Below, piece by piece: positions 7,952 through 16,484 of a stretch of 64,000 nt of DNA. Source of the stretch: Luteolibacter rhizosphaerae (GTDB lineage Bacteria; Verrucomicrobiota; Verrucomicrobiia; Verrucomicrobiales; Akkermansiaceae); assembly GCF_025950095.1 (NCBI RefSeq), contig NZ_JAPDDR010000004.1:186001-250000 (forward strand), read 5' to 3'. How positions within the stretch are numbered: position 1 is the first letter of the stretch; every line of letters starts with the position of its first letter. A model generated the notes under the pieces. It did no database searches. It saw only the letters and a list, made by a program, of their open reading frames with translations, and had not been told where the DNA came from. The translations under genes and the position numbers were made by a program.

Positions 7952-9004
7952 ATGGAACGTGACTTGGTGATTGGCGGTCTATTCTGCGAGATTCCGGCGG
8001 GCGATGCGCCTCGGGAGATCGTATTCATCCCCGAGGGAAAGCACAGGATCACGCCGCAGAGCCATCCGAAGGGTATCGAGGTGAATGTTCCTGCGGAACG
8101 CGGGGATGAAGCAGCGGCCAATTTGCAGGCATCTTTGGCCGAGCGTCTTACCAAGAACGTCGGCCCATGGACCGACTTCGAGCATACCCGAAAGTATCCG
8201 GTCAGCTCCTATCCCCAGTCATTCCGCTATGAAGCGGGCAAGGGGATCATGATGGCTGTCGACTGGTCGGGTTCAGGGCGCCGAGCCGTTGAGAGCCGAG
8301 ATGTGCGCTTCTTCTCGCCGGAGGTCTATCTGGACAAAAATGGCTTTCCCGTGGGACTTCCGGATAGGGGGCCAGTGGGTGGACTAGTTACCGAGCCCGC
8401 GTTTCGGGACAGTCCTCCCATCGCCGCGAGTAATGCGGCAGACGATCCAACCGATCAACAGCCATCCGCCACCATGAAGCTACTCCTTGCATCCCTCGGG
8501 ATTGATCCTGCCGCTGCCGACGCCGAGACTGCTGGCGTCCGTGCCCTCGAAGCGCTGAAAGCCAGCCTTGCCACGGCTACCAAGTCCGTCACCGACCTCA
8601 CCACCGAGCGTGACGGCCTGAAGACGAAGCTCACCGCCGCCGAAACGAAGGTGAAGGAAGCCGCCGAGAAGCGCGCCAACGATCTGGTGTCCGCCGCCGT
8701 GGCCGATGGCCGCATCGCCGCGAAGGACGAGGAGATGCAGAAGGAATACCGCGAGCGCCTTACCGCCGGGGACACCTTCGCTGAGAAGATCCTTGCGGGT
8801 CTGGAGAAGAAGGGCGCAGGCCTCGACAAGCCGATCATCAAGACCGGCCAGGGCGAACGCCTGACTGCTGGCGCTCTCGACACCAAGGCTCAAGCGCTCG
8901 TGACCGCGGGCGATGCGAAGACCATCGAAGAGGCTCGCGAGCTGATCTTCGCGAGCGATCCGAAGGCCTACACCGACTACCTCGCGACACTTTCCGCCGC
9001 CTGA
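7952..9004 (+). CDS. Phage prohead protease / scaffold, Mu I-like
   Basis: 350 residues. The N-terminal 170 residues look like the Mu I protease: GPWTDFEHTRKYPVSSYPQS, then AVDWSGSGRRAVESRD and FFSPEVYLDKNGFPVGL. The protein then becomes highly charged and helical (about 195-270, coiled-coil-like with Ala, Lys and Glu), as expected of an internal scaffold. In Mu the same gene also encodes the free scaffold Z from an internal start. Cleavage by the protease would release the scaffold before DNA packaging. Located directly before the decoration and major capsid genes. Confidence 0.85.
   Translation: MERDLVIGGLFCEIPAGDAPREIVFIPEGKHRITPQSHPKGIEVNVPAERGDEAAANLQASLAERLTKNVGPWTDFEHTRKYPVSSYPQSFRYEAGKGIMMAVDWSGSGRRAVESRDVRFFSPEVYLDKNGFPVGLPDRGPVGGLVTEPAFRDSPPIAASNAADDPTDQQPSATMKLLLASLGIDPAAADAETAGVRALEALKASLATATKSVTDLTTERDGLKTKLTAAETKVKEAAEKRANDLVSAAVADGRIAAKDEEMQKEYRERLTAGDTFAEKILAGLEKKGAGLDKPIIKTGQGERLTAGALDTKAQALVTAGDAKTIEEARELIFASDPKAYTDYLATLSAA
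8474..9004 (+). CDS. Candidate nested scaffold protein (Z-like), internal start
   Basis: In-frame ATG at codon 175 of the protease gene, exactly where the protease part ends and the charged helical part begins (MKLLLASLGIDPAAADAE). It would give a 176-residue scaffold, analogous to Mu Z within I. No strong ribosome-binding sequence precedes the ATG (the upstream bases are CCATCCGCCACC), so separate translation is inferred from the domain border and the Mu precedent only. Confidence 0.4.
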   Translation: MKLLLASLGIDPAAADAETAGVRALEALKASLATATKSVTDLTTERDGLKTKLTAAETKVKEAAEKRANDLVSAAVADGRIAAKDEEMQKEYRERLTAGDTFAEKILAGLEKKGAGLDKPIIKTGQGERLTAGALDTKAQALVTAGDAKTIEEARELIFASDPKAYTDYLATLSAA

Positions 9005-9039
9005 TTCCTCCACTTCCTCAACTCTCACAATTCACTATC

Positions 9040-9420
9040 GTGGAAACTTACACCGACACCGCTTACAAGGCCTTCGCGGAAGAGAGTACCGATGCGCTCC
9101 TGAACAAGGAGGGTTATCTCGTCGAACTCGGCACTGCCGACGGCACCGTCAAGCTGGCTACTTCTTCCGCCACCGCAATCGGCGTGCTCTTCCAGAAGCA
9201 GCCGGGCAACCCGCACGTGAACGTCCGCCTGCTTGGCAGGGGTGGCACCATCAAGGTGGTCGCTGGCGGAGCAATCGCCAAGGGCGCCCTCGTGGTATGG
9301 GGCACCGGCGGCAAGTTTGTCTCCGCCGCCTCGGGCAACACGCTCGGACGCAAGCTCACCCAAGGCACCTCCGCCGACAATGACGTGATCGAGATCGTCG
9401 ATCAGCTCCGCACCACCTGA
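9040..9420 (+). CDS. Capsid-associated protein, DUF2190-like
   Basis: 126 residues, GTG start at 9040. A small beta-rich protein with repeated Gly turns (GVLFQKQPG, LLGRGGTIKVVAGGAIAKGA) ending in VIEIVDQL. This pattern and its place just before the major capsid gene fit the DUF2190 group of small head-decoration or capsid-stabilising proteins. Soluble, no signal. The alternative is an unrelated cement protein with the same fold. Confidence 0.65.
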   Translation: METYTDTAYKAFAEESTDALLNKEGYLVELGTADGTVKLATSSATAIGVLFQKQPGNPHVNVRLLGRGGTIKVVAGGAIAKGALVVWGTGGKFVSAASGNTLGRKLTQGTSADNDVIEIVDQLRTT

Positions 9421-9454
9421 TCCGCCAATCCCTAGCACACACACCTGACCTCAC

Positions 9455-10378
9455 ATGAAGGCACCGATCCTCAATCCGATCCTTTCCGGCGCTGCTGTCC
9501 GCTATATGGCGGCCTTGCCACTCGTCGGTCAACGTATCGCGCCCGTGTTCAACTCGAATGAGATGGCATCGGCCTACTACGTCTACGACACCTCGAACTT
9601 CACGAATGTTCCGACCGACATTCGGCGTGCTCCGTCGAGCGACTTCAAGCGCCTGAAGAGCACTCTCTCCAGCGACACCTTCCTGTGCAAAGATTACGGC
9701 ATTGAAGAGCCGATGGATAAGATGGAGCTTCGGCTCTACGCCAGCGTCTTCAACGCGGATCAGGCGGGCATGCGCCGGGCGGTTCGGGTGGTGGCACTGA
9801 ACCACGAGATCCGCGTGCGCAATCTCGCGCGTGCATCCACCCAAACCTCTTCGCCCTCGGTGAAGTGGAATGCAACCTCCGGCACCACGATCCGGGCCGA
9901 TGTCCAAGCTGCGAAGAATGCGATCCAGGCATCGATCGGAATCGATCCGAACCTCCTCACCCTGCCTCGGGACGTCTACAACGCCCTGAAGTATGCGCCG
10001 GAGCTCATCGAGCTCTACAAGTATTCCCGGGATGCTGTCCTCACCAAGACCGAGATCGAGAAGGCTTTGGATATCGAGATCGCGGTCGCGAACGACCTGA
10101 TCAACGTCGCCAATGAGGGGCAGGCCGCTTCTCTCGGCGCGCTGTGGACCGACGAGGCCTTCTTCTCCTACTCGGTCGCCAGCCAAGATCCGCAGGAGTT
10201 GAATTGGGCTCGCACCTTCAACTGGACCGCAGCCGATGGCTCCGGCCCCCTGGGCATCAGCACCTTCACCTACGATCAGAACGAGATCGACTCGCGCGTC
10301 GTGCGTGCCCGTCAGTTCACCGACGAGAAGGTCGTTGCCGCTGGTGCGGGTTACTACCTCTCGAACGTCCTCGCCTGA
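9455..10378 (+). CDS. Major capsid protein
   Basis: 307 residues. The position after the protease/scaffold and decoration genes, the length, and a composition rich in Ala, Asn and aromatic residues fit an HK97-fold major head protein. Typical stretches are DVYNALKYAPELIELYKYSR, then EKALDIEIAVANDLINVANE, a central helix and P-domain-like segment. It should form the capsid lattice with hundreds of copies per particle. An extended N-terminal arm rather than a cleaved propeptide is suggested because the mature-looking sequence begins almost at once. Confidence 0.85.
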   Translation: MKAPILNPILSGAAVRYMAALPLVGQRIAPVFNSNEMASAYYVYDTSNFTNVPTDIRRAPSSDFKRLKSTLSSDTFLCKDYGIEEPMDKMELRLYASVFNADQAGMRRAVRVVALNHEIRVRNLARASTQTSSPSVKWNATSGTTIRADVQAAKNAIQASIGIDPNLLTLPRDVYNALKYAPELIELYKYSRDAVLTKTEIEKALDIEIAVANDLINVANEGQAASLGALWTDEAFFSYSVASQDPQELNWARTFNWTAADGSGPLGISTFTYDQNEIDSRVVRARQFTDEKVVAAGAGYYLSNVLA

Positions 10379-10407
10379 TCCGGCATACACCCCGAACCGA
10401 TCACATC

Positions 10408-10599
10408 ATGAGCAAGTTCAAAGTCATTGACCCCAAGGGCATCCACTTCGGGGGAAGACAAATCAAGAAGGGCGACACCATCACCTCGCCTTCGCCTCTT
10501 GGTGCGCACATCCGCACCTTCCTCCACTTCGGCCAAATCGAAGTTGTTGAAGAGGAGGATGAAGCCGCCAAGGCCGAGGCGGAGAAGGGCAAGAAGTAA
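10408..10599 (+). CDS. Small hypothetical protein after the capsid gene
   Basis: 63 residues, basic and glycine-containing at the N-terminus (DPKGIHFGGRQIKKGDTI) and very acidic at the end (EEEDEAAKAEAEKGKK). Head clusters often carry a small protein of this kind between the capsid and connector genes, but no function is known. It is the last gene before a strong terminator-like hairpin. Confidence 0.6.
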   Translation: MSKFKVIDPKGIHFGGRQIKKGDTITSPSPLGAHIRTFLHFGQIEVVEEEDEAAKAEAEKGKK

Positions 10600-10626
10600 G
10601 TTTCCGGCTGAGTTTGTCTTGGGTTC

Positions 10627-10664
10627 GCCCCGTCCGTCCGCACAAGGCGGGCGGGGCTTCTCTT
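10627..10664 (+). terminator. Rho-independent-like terminator inside the virion operon
   Basis: A 10-bp GC-rich stem (10627-10636 with 10648-10657, one G-T pair) with an 11-base loop, followed by TTCTCTTT. It lies between the small post-capsid gene and the connector gene and could attenuate transcription so that head genes are made in excess over tail genes. Confidence 0.6.
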
Positions 10665-10671
10665 TCACACC

Positions 10672-11091
10672 ATGTCTTGGGTAGCACTACAGGAATCCGA
10701 CGTTCTCGACCGCCTGGCGGACGACGAGCGCGCTTCGTATGAAGAGGCTGGCGAGAGCGGCACGCCAACACCGCGCCTTCCCGGCATCATCAATCAGGTG
10801 ACCGCCACCATCCGCGAGGCGATCGAGAGCAACCCGCAGAACTACGTGGGCGATGCAGGCAAGATCCCGCCGGGGGCCATCCTCCACGCCGCGACCCTTG
10901 CCCGCCTGCTGCTGATCGGCAGTCAACCCACGAACGAAGGGGAGACGAACCCGCGGCAACGCGAGGAGTCCGCCGCGTGGGACTACATCAAGCGCATCCA
11001 GGACCGCAAGCTGACCTTCACCGATACCCCCGCGCCTCCGCGCGATGCATCCACCGGGGCCTACGGCGGCCGCTGCTACATGGAATTCTGA
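10672..11091 (+). CDS. Head-tail connector candidate (gp36-like position)
   Basis: 139 residues, mostly helical, with QESDVLDRLADDE at the start and AILHAATLARLLLIG in the middle. This resembles the small helical adaptor proteins that bind below the portal in Mu-like and lambda-like phages (DUF1320/gp6-type by position). The stop overlaps the next start (TGATG). The assignment is positional. Confidence 0.55.
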   Translation: MSWVALQESDVLDRLADDERASYEEAGESGTPTPRLPGIINQVTATIREAIESNPQNYVGDAGKIPPGAILHAATLARLLLIGSQPTNEGETNPRQREESAAWDYIKRIQDRKLTFTDTPAPPRDASTGAYGGRCYMEF

Positions 11092-11558
11092 TGAGCGTCT
11101 TCAACGACAGGGCCGAACTTCTCGCAGACCGCCTCCGCTCGGTAGTCGGGCTAGAGTCATTTTCGTGGGTTGTCGATCGCGATGCCGATCTGAAGAGCGA
11201 GTTCGAGAAGGCCACGAAGAAAAAGCTCGGCCTTGGAGTCATCCGCTGGATGGGCGGCGCAAACCCGGATCCGAATTCCTCACGCCTCGCCATCACCTCC
11301 GGATTCAACATCACGCTTTTCCTCAAGCCGATCCTGCGCCGAGGAAAGCCGCCGGGGGATGACCTGATGGAGCTCACCGCCCGCGCTGTGCACCACTGGT
11401 TCCCCGCGGAGACACCCACCAAACTCCGATACCGCTTCGAAGTGCTCTCCACCGCCCCGATTCCGCCGCCCCCGGAAGAGCCGCATCTCCAAGTTTTCCA
11501 AATCGTGGCCCAGAGCGTCACGCAATTCTCATCCGCCATCATCCAAACCACGCCATGA
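11091..11558 (+). CDS. Tail terminator / minor tail protein candidate (gp37-like position)
   Basis: 155 residues from ATG 11091, overlapping the previous stop. Alpha/beta protein: an N-terminal helix (DRAELLADRLRSV), then strands such as LAITSGFNITLFLKP, and a mid-protein helix (DLMELTARAVHHWF). Length and place fit tail-completion or tail-terminator proteins, which cap the tail tube and join it to the head. No definite family match is claimed. Confidence 0.5.
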   Translation: MSVFNDRAELLADRLRSVVGLESFSWVVDRDADLKSEFEKATKKKLGLGVIRWMGGANPDPNSSRLAITSGFNITLFLKPILRRGKPPGDDLMELTARAVHHWFPAETPTKLRYRFEVLSTAPIPPPPEEPHLQVFQIVAQSVTQFSSAIIQTTP

Positions 11559-11758
11559 GCGACATCGCCGAAGAACCCGTGAAGCCGAAGAAGACCGCCG
11601 AAGAACCCGTGAAGCTGGCCCGCATCCGCACGCTGAAGAGCGGCGTGAAGGCGAAGGGCTTCACCTTCGGCGCGAAGCAGACCGTCGATGGCGTGCCTCT
11701 CGCGCATGCCGAATACCTCAAGGGCCAAGGCGAGGCTGAGATCCTCGAAGTGTCCTGA
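11555..11758 (+). CDS. Small basic/acidic hypothetical protein with internal repeat
   Basis: 67 residues, overlapping the upstream gene by ATGA. The motif AEEPVK occurs twice near the N-terminus, encoded by a near-perfect DNA direct repeat (about 11567-11584 and 11597-11614). The remainder is a short basic segment ending GEAEILEVS. No family recognised. Position suggests a small tail-region protein. Confidence 0.5.
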   Translation: MSDIAEEPVKPKKTAEEPVKLARIRTLKSGVKAKGFTFGAKQTVDGVPLAHAEYLKGQGEAEILEVS

Positions 11759-11781
11759 CCTCCACCATCCGATAGCTTGCC

Positions 11782-12309
11782 ATGAAAGACATCATCCTTG
11801 GACCCCATCTGCTGTTCGCCCGCGATGGCGACGAGATCGACGGAGTTACCGTCAGCGCCGAAGCCAAGCCCGACACCACCCCTTCGAGCAACTACACGAA
11901 GGTGGCGAGTTGCGAAGGCTGGGAGCCGCGCCGCTCGGTGGAGCGCATCACCCGCCGCGCACCGAATCCGGGCCGCTATGGCGATCGCAAGACCATCCTG
12001 ACCAACAAGCAGATGGAGTATGCCTTCGACCTGCAGGAGTGGTCGGAGATGACCCTCGCGGAGCTGCTGCTCGGTGGCGAGAAGCCGGTTGCCGGGGTGT
12101 TCGTACCGAATGCCAGCGAGGAGGATCTCCGCGGCTGGTGGATTGTGCAGGGCTACGACCAGGAGGATAACCTGATCGTCGCTCTCAACGTCTGGGGAGA
12201 GGCGCGCGTCGAGCAATACAAGTTCGGCGAGACGCTCAACCCCTACGCCCTGATCGTGAAGCAGCTCAACAGCACGCTGAACACCGGCGAAGTCTCCAAC
12301 CTCAGCTGA
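11782..12309 (+). CDS. Phage tail tube protein candidate
   Basis: 175 residues. A major tail protein is expected here, between the terminator candidate and the tail proteins, and this gene has a fitting size and beta-rich make-up (DIILGPHLLFARDGDEIDG, then WWIVQGYDQEDNLIVALNVW). Tail tube subunits stack as hexameric rings. No tail sheath gene lies beside it, which implies a non-contractile tail. Assignment by order and size. Confidence 0.6.
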   Translation: MKDIILGPHLLFARDGDEIDGVTVSAEAKPDTTPSSNYTKVASCEGWEPRRSVERITRRAPNPGRYGDRKTILTNKQMEYAFDLQEWSEMTLAELLLGGEKPVAGVFVPNASEEDLRGWWIVQGYDQEDNLIVALNVWGEARVEQYKFGETLNPYALIVKQLNSTLNTGEVSNLS

Positions 12310-12312
12310 TCC

Positions 12313-13104
12313 ATGGCCGCGCCTGTCACCGTCGATATGGGAAGCATCACCGGCCCATGGTCGGGATTCACGATCTCGGGTCTCGCTGGCCCGGGACAAG
12401 CCGATCTCAACGGCAACTGGACCCTGTATCCGGTGGTCGGGGGAGGCGGTGAGCGTGAGTTCCGCCATGTCGGCGGGAACGGCGTGTGCGAGGATGACGG
12501 GGACGGCAACTGGACGATCCTCCGCAACGGCATTGCCGAATTGGGGTCCGCGGATCCCGCGGCGTGGCCGTGGCTGGTGGAAGACTGGTCCAACGAGAAC
12601 GTGATCACCGGCAGCCCGACCTTCGTCCGCTGGGAAGCGCCCCCGGTAGTGGTAGAGGATGGGAGCGCTGCACCGCCCGTGGCAGCCAGCCGCACGACCG
12701 GGCTAGGCACGGCCAATTCAAACCTCGTCTACACCGCGAAGGTAGCCGGGCGCATTGGTAACGGCATCTCGCTCGAGTATGACCATCCCGGCGGGATCAA
12801 CCGGCCGCTCGTCGTCACCGTGCTCCCCGGCTTGGCAATCCATGTCGCCGTTCAGACCAACGGCAGCGCGACGCCGATCTCGACCGCCACGCAGGTGAAG
12901 GCCGCGATCGATGCACACCCGGTGGCCTCGACGCTCGTCTCGATCGCCAATGCCGCGGCGAACAATGGCTCGGGCGTCGTGGGTCTGATGGCGAAGGTCT
13001 TCCTCACCGGTGGATCCGGTGGCGATCCTCCTCCTCCCGGCACGATCGAATACGAAGGCGCTGGCGGTGGCCTACCCGGTCCCCCCGTGACCGTCCCCCT
13101 TTGA
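12313..13104 (+). CDS. Phage tail-region protein with virion-associated beta domain
   Basis: 263 residues. The N-terminal 110 residues are specific to this protein. Residues about 130-235 (TAKVAGRIGNGISLEYDHPG, then TATQVKAAIDAHP, ending VFLTGGSGG) follow a beta-sandwich module that recurs on tail tubes, sheaths and decoration proteins of many phages and is thought to be surface-exposed. The tail is Pro/Gly-rich. It may be a second tail-tube-associated or surface-display protein. Confidence 0.55.
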   Translation: MAAPVTVDMGSITGPWSGFTISGLAGPGQADLNGNWTLYPVVGGGGEREFRHVGGNGVCEDDGDGNWTILRNGIAELGSADPAAWPWLVEDWSNENVITGSPTFVRWEAPPVVVEDGSAAPPVAASRTTGLGTANSNLVYTAKVAGRIGNGISLEYDHPGGINRPLVVTVLPGLAIHVAVQTNGSATPISTATQVKAAIDAHPVASTLVSIANAAANNGSGVVGLMAKVFLTGGSGGDPPPPGTIEYEGAGGGLPGPPVTVPL

Positions 13105-13107
13105 AGT

Positions 13108-14925
13108 ATGGCGCTCGAGCTTTGGGATTCGGTGGTGCGCGTGACGTGGGACCCGGACGGGGCCGCCACCGTGCTTGTGCAGTATGGGGATCCAATGTGG
13201 GAGCCCGTGAAGGTCGACGGCAAGCAGGTCGTGCAGGAAGGACAAGGGCTCAAGCGCGCGGGAGTGGATAACTTCCCGCGCGGGAACGAGCGGCACGAGC
13301 TGCGGTTTACTCTCGCGCGTGAAACTCCGGGCGTGGCGGATGCCTTTGAAGACCGGCTCACGAGATCCCTTGCGGTGCCCCGAGGGAAAGGGGACATCCG
13401 GCTATCGTTCGAGAGCGGCGCCCAGTTCCGGCTCCGGAAGTGCGCCATCGAGTCTTGGCCGCATGACCAGGTCGAGCACCTGATCAAAGAGACGCTGGTC
13501 ATCCGTTGTGGCGAGATGGTGCAGGAAGGAACCAGCGGACCGGATCCGATCGGGCTGGAAGCGGCGCTCCTCAACGTCACCGGCGGCGAGGGCACGATCG
13601 ATGCCAGCAATGCCCCTGCTTCTCAGGAGGAGGCGGTGAAGGACTGGAACAACCGCGGCACCGGATCTAAGCTCACGAACGCGACCAGCGGCGAGCGTCC
13701 GCTCCTGCTGGACTACTCCGGCCTCTTCCTCCCCGGCGTCTCCGGAAACTATGCCGGCATCCCGGATCACGCGGTGGTCGATATGGCGGTGAGCTTCGCC
13801 GTGGGCGTTTACTGCAGGCTGCCCAGCTACCGCCCGGCCAGCCAGGTATGCCTCGCGAGCAAGTGGACCGTGGCGGGCAACCAGCGCAGCTGGAGGCTTC
13901 TGCTCAATACCAACGGCACGGTGACGATCGAGGTCAGCACCGACGGCACCGCGGGTACGATCTGGTCCCGCACCTCGAGCGTCGCGCTGCCGCTCGCGCC
14001 CTGGGACTTCCTCGGCCTGCACGTCCGCCGCGGCGATGTGTTCGTGGAATTCTGCCTCTACACCGAAGAGGATCCCGAGGCACCCATCGTCACGCTGGGC
14101 GATATCTTCAGCTTCTCACCGCTGGTCACTGCCCCGTTCAACTCGTCCGCGCCGGTGATCATTGGCGGCAGCGATGGCGGCACCGTGGACCTGATGCACG
14201 GCGTAGTATCGCGCTATCACTGGTATCGGGACAGCGCCCCGCGGGACTGGAACGGCACCACGGGCCGGGTGATCTTCACCAGCGGTGCCGACTCTGCCGC
14301 GACTCAGGTCCCGCAGATCCTCGGCAGCGCCAGCGTCTCGGTTACTCCCTACCTCGCCCGCTCCGGAACGAACTCCGCGCGCATGGTCTTCAACCCGGTG
14401 CTGCGTTTCGACGGGACCGACGACAGCTTGGCGATGGCGACTCCGGCGGCGCTCAACGCGGTGCCCGGCATCACCCTCGCCTGGCACGGGACGCTGAACA
14501 CCGTCTCCGGGCCGCAGGCACTCTTCTACGCCGCGGACAACGGCAGCGGGATCCGAGTGCTGCTCGGTGCGAATGGCTCGGCGGTCGAGCTCCACGTGAC
14601 CCGCGTCGACGGCGAGATGGTGGCGGTGATCAGCTTCGCCGGTGCCTTCACCGCCTTCCTGCCGGAACTGGTGATCGCGGTGGTCGATTACGCCGCGGGC
14701 ATCGCCACGATCTACCTCGACGGGCAGCCGAAGGTTTCCGGCAACCTGACCAGTGCGGGAGCCACCAGCTCCGCCACGAACAGCACCGAGACCCGGATCA
14801 TGGCGGGCGACGGTGGCAGCAACCCGGCGCGCGGCGAGGTGAACGCCGTCTACCTCTTGGACAAGGTGACACCATTCTCCCAAGTGCCCGCCCTCTACAC
14901 GACCCTGCTCAATCAAAGCCGCTGA
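13108..14925 (+). CDS. Tail protein with two LamG/concanavalin-like domains
   Basis: 605 residues. Residues 1-150 form a beta-rich N-terminal domain probably used for tail attachment. Two jelly-roll regions of the LamG/concanavalin type follow (about 200-385 and 425-600). Marks include GVVSRYHWYRDSAPRDW in the first and LRFDGTDDSLAMATPAALNA with AGIATIYLDGQPKV in the second. Such domains bind carbohydrate or protein surfaces, so a role in host attachment is likely. It precedes the tape-measure candidate. Confidence 0.65.
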   Translation: MALELWDSVVRVTWDPDGAATVLVQYGDPMWEPVKVDGKQVVQEGQGLKRAGVDNFPRGNERHELRFTLARETPGVADAFEDRLTRSLAVPRGKGDIRLSFESGAQFRLRKCAIESWPHDQVEHLIKETLVIRCGEMVQEGTSGPDPIGLEAALLNVTGGEGTIDASNAPASQEEAVKDWNNRGTGSKLTNATSGERPLLLDYSGLFLPGVSGNYAGIPDHAVVDMAVSFAVGVYCRLPSYRPASQVCLASKWTVAGNQRSWRLLLNTNGTVTIEVSTDGTAGTIWSRTSSVALPLAPWDFLGLHVRRGDVFVEFCLYTEEDPEAPIVTLGDIFSFSPLVTAPFNSSAPVIIGGSDGGTVDLMHGVVSRYHWYRDSAPRDWNGTTGRVIFTSGADSAATQVPQILGSASVSVTPYLARSGTNSARMVFNPVLRFDGTDDSLAMATPAALNAVPGITLAWHGTLNTVSGPQALFYAADNGSGIRVLLGANGSAVELHVTRVDGEMVAVISFAGAFTAFLPELVIAVVDYAAGIATIYLDGQPKVSGNLTSAGATSSATNSTETRIMAGDGGSNPARGEVNAVYLLDKVTPFSQVPALYTTLLNQSR

Positions 14926-14928
14926 CCC

Positions 14929-16482
14929 ATGGCCAACGACAAGAACCCCGTTGAAATTCGCCTTACCTCCACCGCCGATACGAAGGCGATTGAGGAGACG
15001 ACAAAGAAGATCGAGGCGACCACCGACGCCGCCGAGAAGCTCGCGAATGTAGAGCAGCAGAGCGAGGGTCGCGGGTTTGGCGGCCAACTCGATGCGACCA
15101 ATGCCCGCGAGGCAGCGGGAGCGGTGAGGGAAGCGGCAGAGGCACAGACCGAGAACACCGCCGCACTGGAAGAGGCGACCGAGGCCGCGGAGGAAGCTTG
15201 GAAGCAGCAGGCCGATCTTGATCTCGCTCAGGTGAAGTCGGCGCGCTCTGCTCGCGAGCAGGCGGCAGCGCTTCAGGAGATCCGCAATGCGGGTCGCGCC
15301 ATCATCGCCCTCCAGCTCGCTGAGCATCTTCGGGGCGCGCTGAACGAGCTTTCGAAGCTCGCGGATGAAGGGTCCGGGGCAGGCGATTCACTGGGACAAG
15401 GATTGGCCGCTGCCAAGCCCGCGATCGAGTCGGTGAAGACGGGTATCGATGGCATCACCTCGGGCCTAGGTGCAGCCATCGCGACCGGCAATCCCCTTCT
15501 TGGTCTGCTCGCCGGCACCGTCGCGATGGGTGGGAATCTCATCACCACCTACAAGGATATGCGCTTGCAGATCGAGCTGACGGCGCAGGCTCAGGCTCGG
15601 GCGAAGCAGGCGGTCGAGGACTTCGCCACCGCGCGCAGGAAGCTTTCCGACCAACTCCGCAAAGAAGCGGAGGAAGATATCTTCGAGCAGCGCGGGATAG
15701 AGGCAGCCCGGGCGACACGGGACATTCAGAATCAGAATCAGATTTCCTCCGCCGAGACCGCAGCCGCTCAGGCACAGCGTAATGCTGCGGCGCAGGATGC
15801 AGTTCGGCGGAGTGCCGATCCCACGGCCATCGCCAGCGGCGAAGCGGTCCTCCGCCTTAGCGAGGCCTTCAAGAAGCTCGACGAGTCTCTGGCCTTTGCG
15901 GAGACCCAAGCAAAGGAGGCCCAAATCGTTGCGGACAAAGCCGCCAATGATGCGAGCAACGCGCGCAATTCGGGCGACAGCTCGATCGAAGAAATACGCG
16001 CATTGGAATCCAAGGCCCGCGCAGCCAGTGAGGCTGCCGCCTCTGCTGACAAGGGCGTCGAGACTCTCGCTGCCATCAATGAGCAGAAGAAAGCCGAGCT
16101 TACCGCCACGGTTCAAAGCGAGCTTGGAAAATTGGGCGACGCGATCGGCAAGACCGTCACTGACCAGGCGAATGAGACCATCGGGTTTTTGGAGACTGCC
16201 GCGCAGGAGCAAGGCGGGAAGCTCTCCGCATCCGCCAAGCGGGTGCTCGATGATCTCTACACCATGGTTCGGGATAGCATCCCGGATGAGGAGCAGGCAG
16301 GGCAGCTGAGGAGCCTTCTAGATCAGCTCCGGTCCTCTCAAGAGGGGCGCGATACCGCGATCTTCAATGCCCTATCGGCGATGCGTGACATTGCCACCCA
16401 GAACGAAAGACGATTCTCGGAGATCGAGGGTCAGCTGGGCAAGATCAAGCGACTCGCGGCAACTCCACGACAAGACCAGTAG
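14929..16482 (+). CDS. Tail tape measure protein candidate
   Basis: 517 residues, almost wholly alpha-helical and rich in Ala, Glu, Lys and Gln with heptad-like spacing, broken by one Gly-rich hydrophobic patch (GLGAAIATGNPLLGLLAG, about residues 180-200). Tape measure proteins have this build and sit between the tail tube genes and the tail-tip genes, as here. It is short for the class, which would predict a short tail. An internal scaffold or coiled-coil tail protein is the alternative. Confidence 0.6.
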   Translation: MANDKNPVEIRLTSTADTKAIEETTKKIEATTDAAEKLANVEQQSEGRGFGGQLDATNAREAAGAVREAAEAQTENTAALEEATEAAEEAWKQQADLDLAQVKSARSAREQAAALQEIRNAGRAIIALQLAEHLRGALNELSKLADEGSGAGDSLGQGLAAAKPAIESVKTGIDGITSGLGAAIATGNPLLGLLAGTVAMGGNLITTYKDMRLQIELTAQAQARAKQAVEDFATARRKLSDQLRKEAEEDIFEQRGIEAARATRDIQNQNQISSAETAAAQAQRNAAAQDAVRRSADPTAIASGEAVLRLSEAFKKLDESLAFAETQAKEAQIVADKAANDASNARNSGDSSIEEIRALESKARAASEAAASADKGVETLAAINEQKKAELTATVQSELGKLGDAIGKTVTDQANETIGFLETAAQEQGGKLSASAKRVLDDLYTMVRDSIPDEEQAGQLRSLLDQLRSSQEGRDTAIFNALSAMRDIATQNERRFSEIEGQLGKIKRLAATPRQDQ

Positions 16483-16484
16483 AC

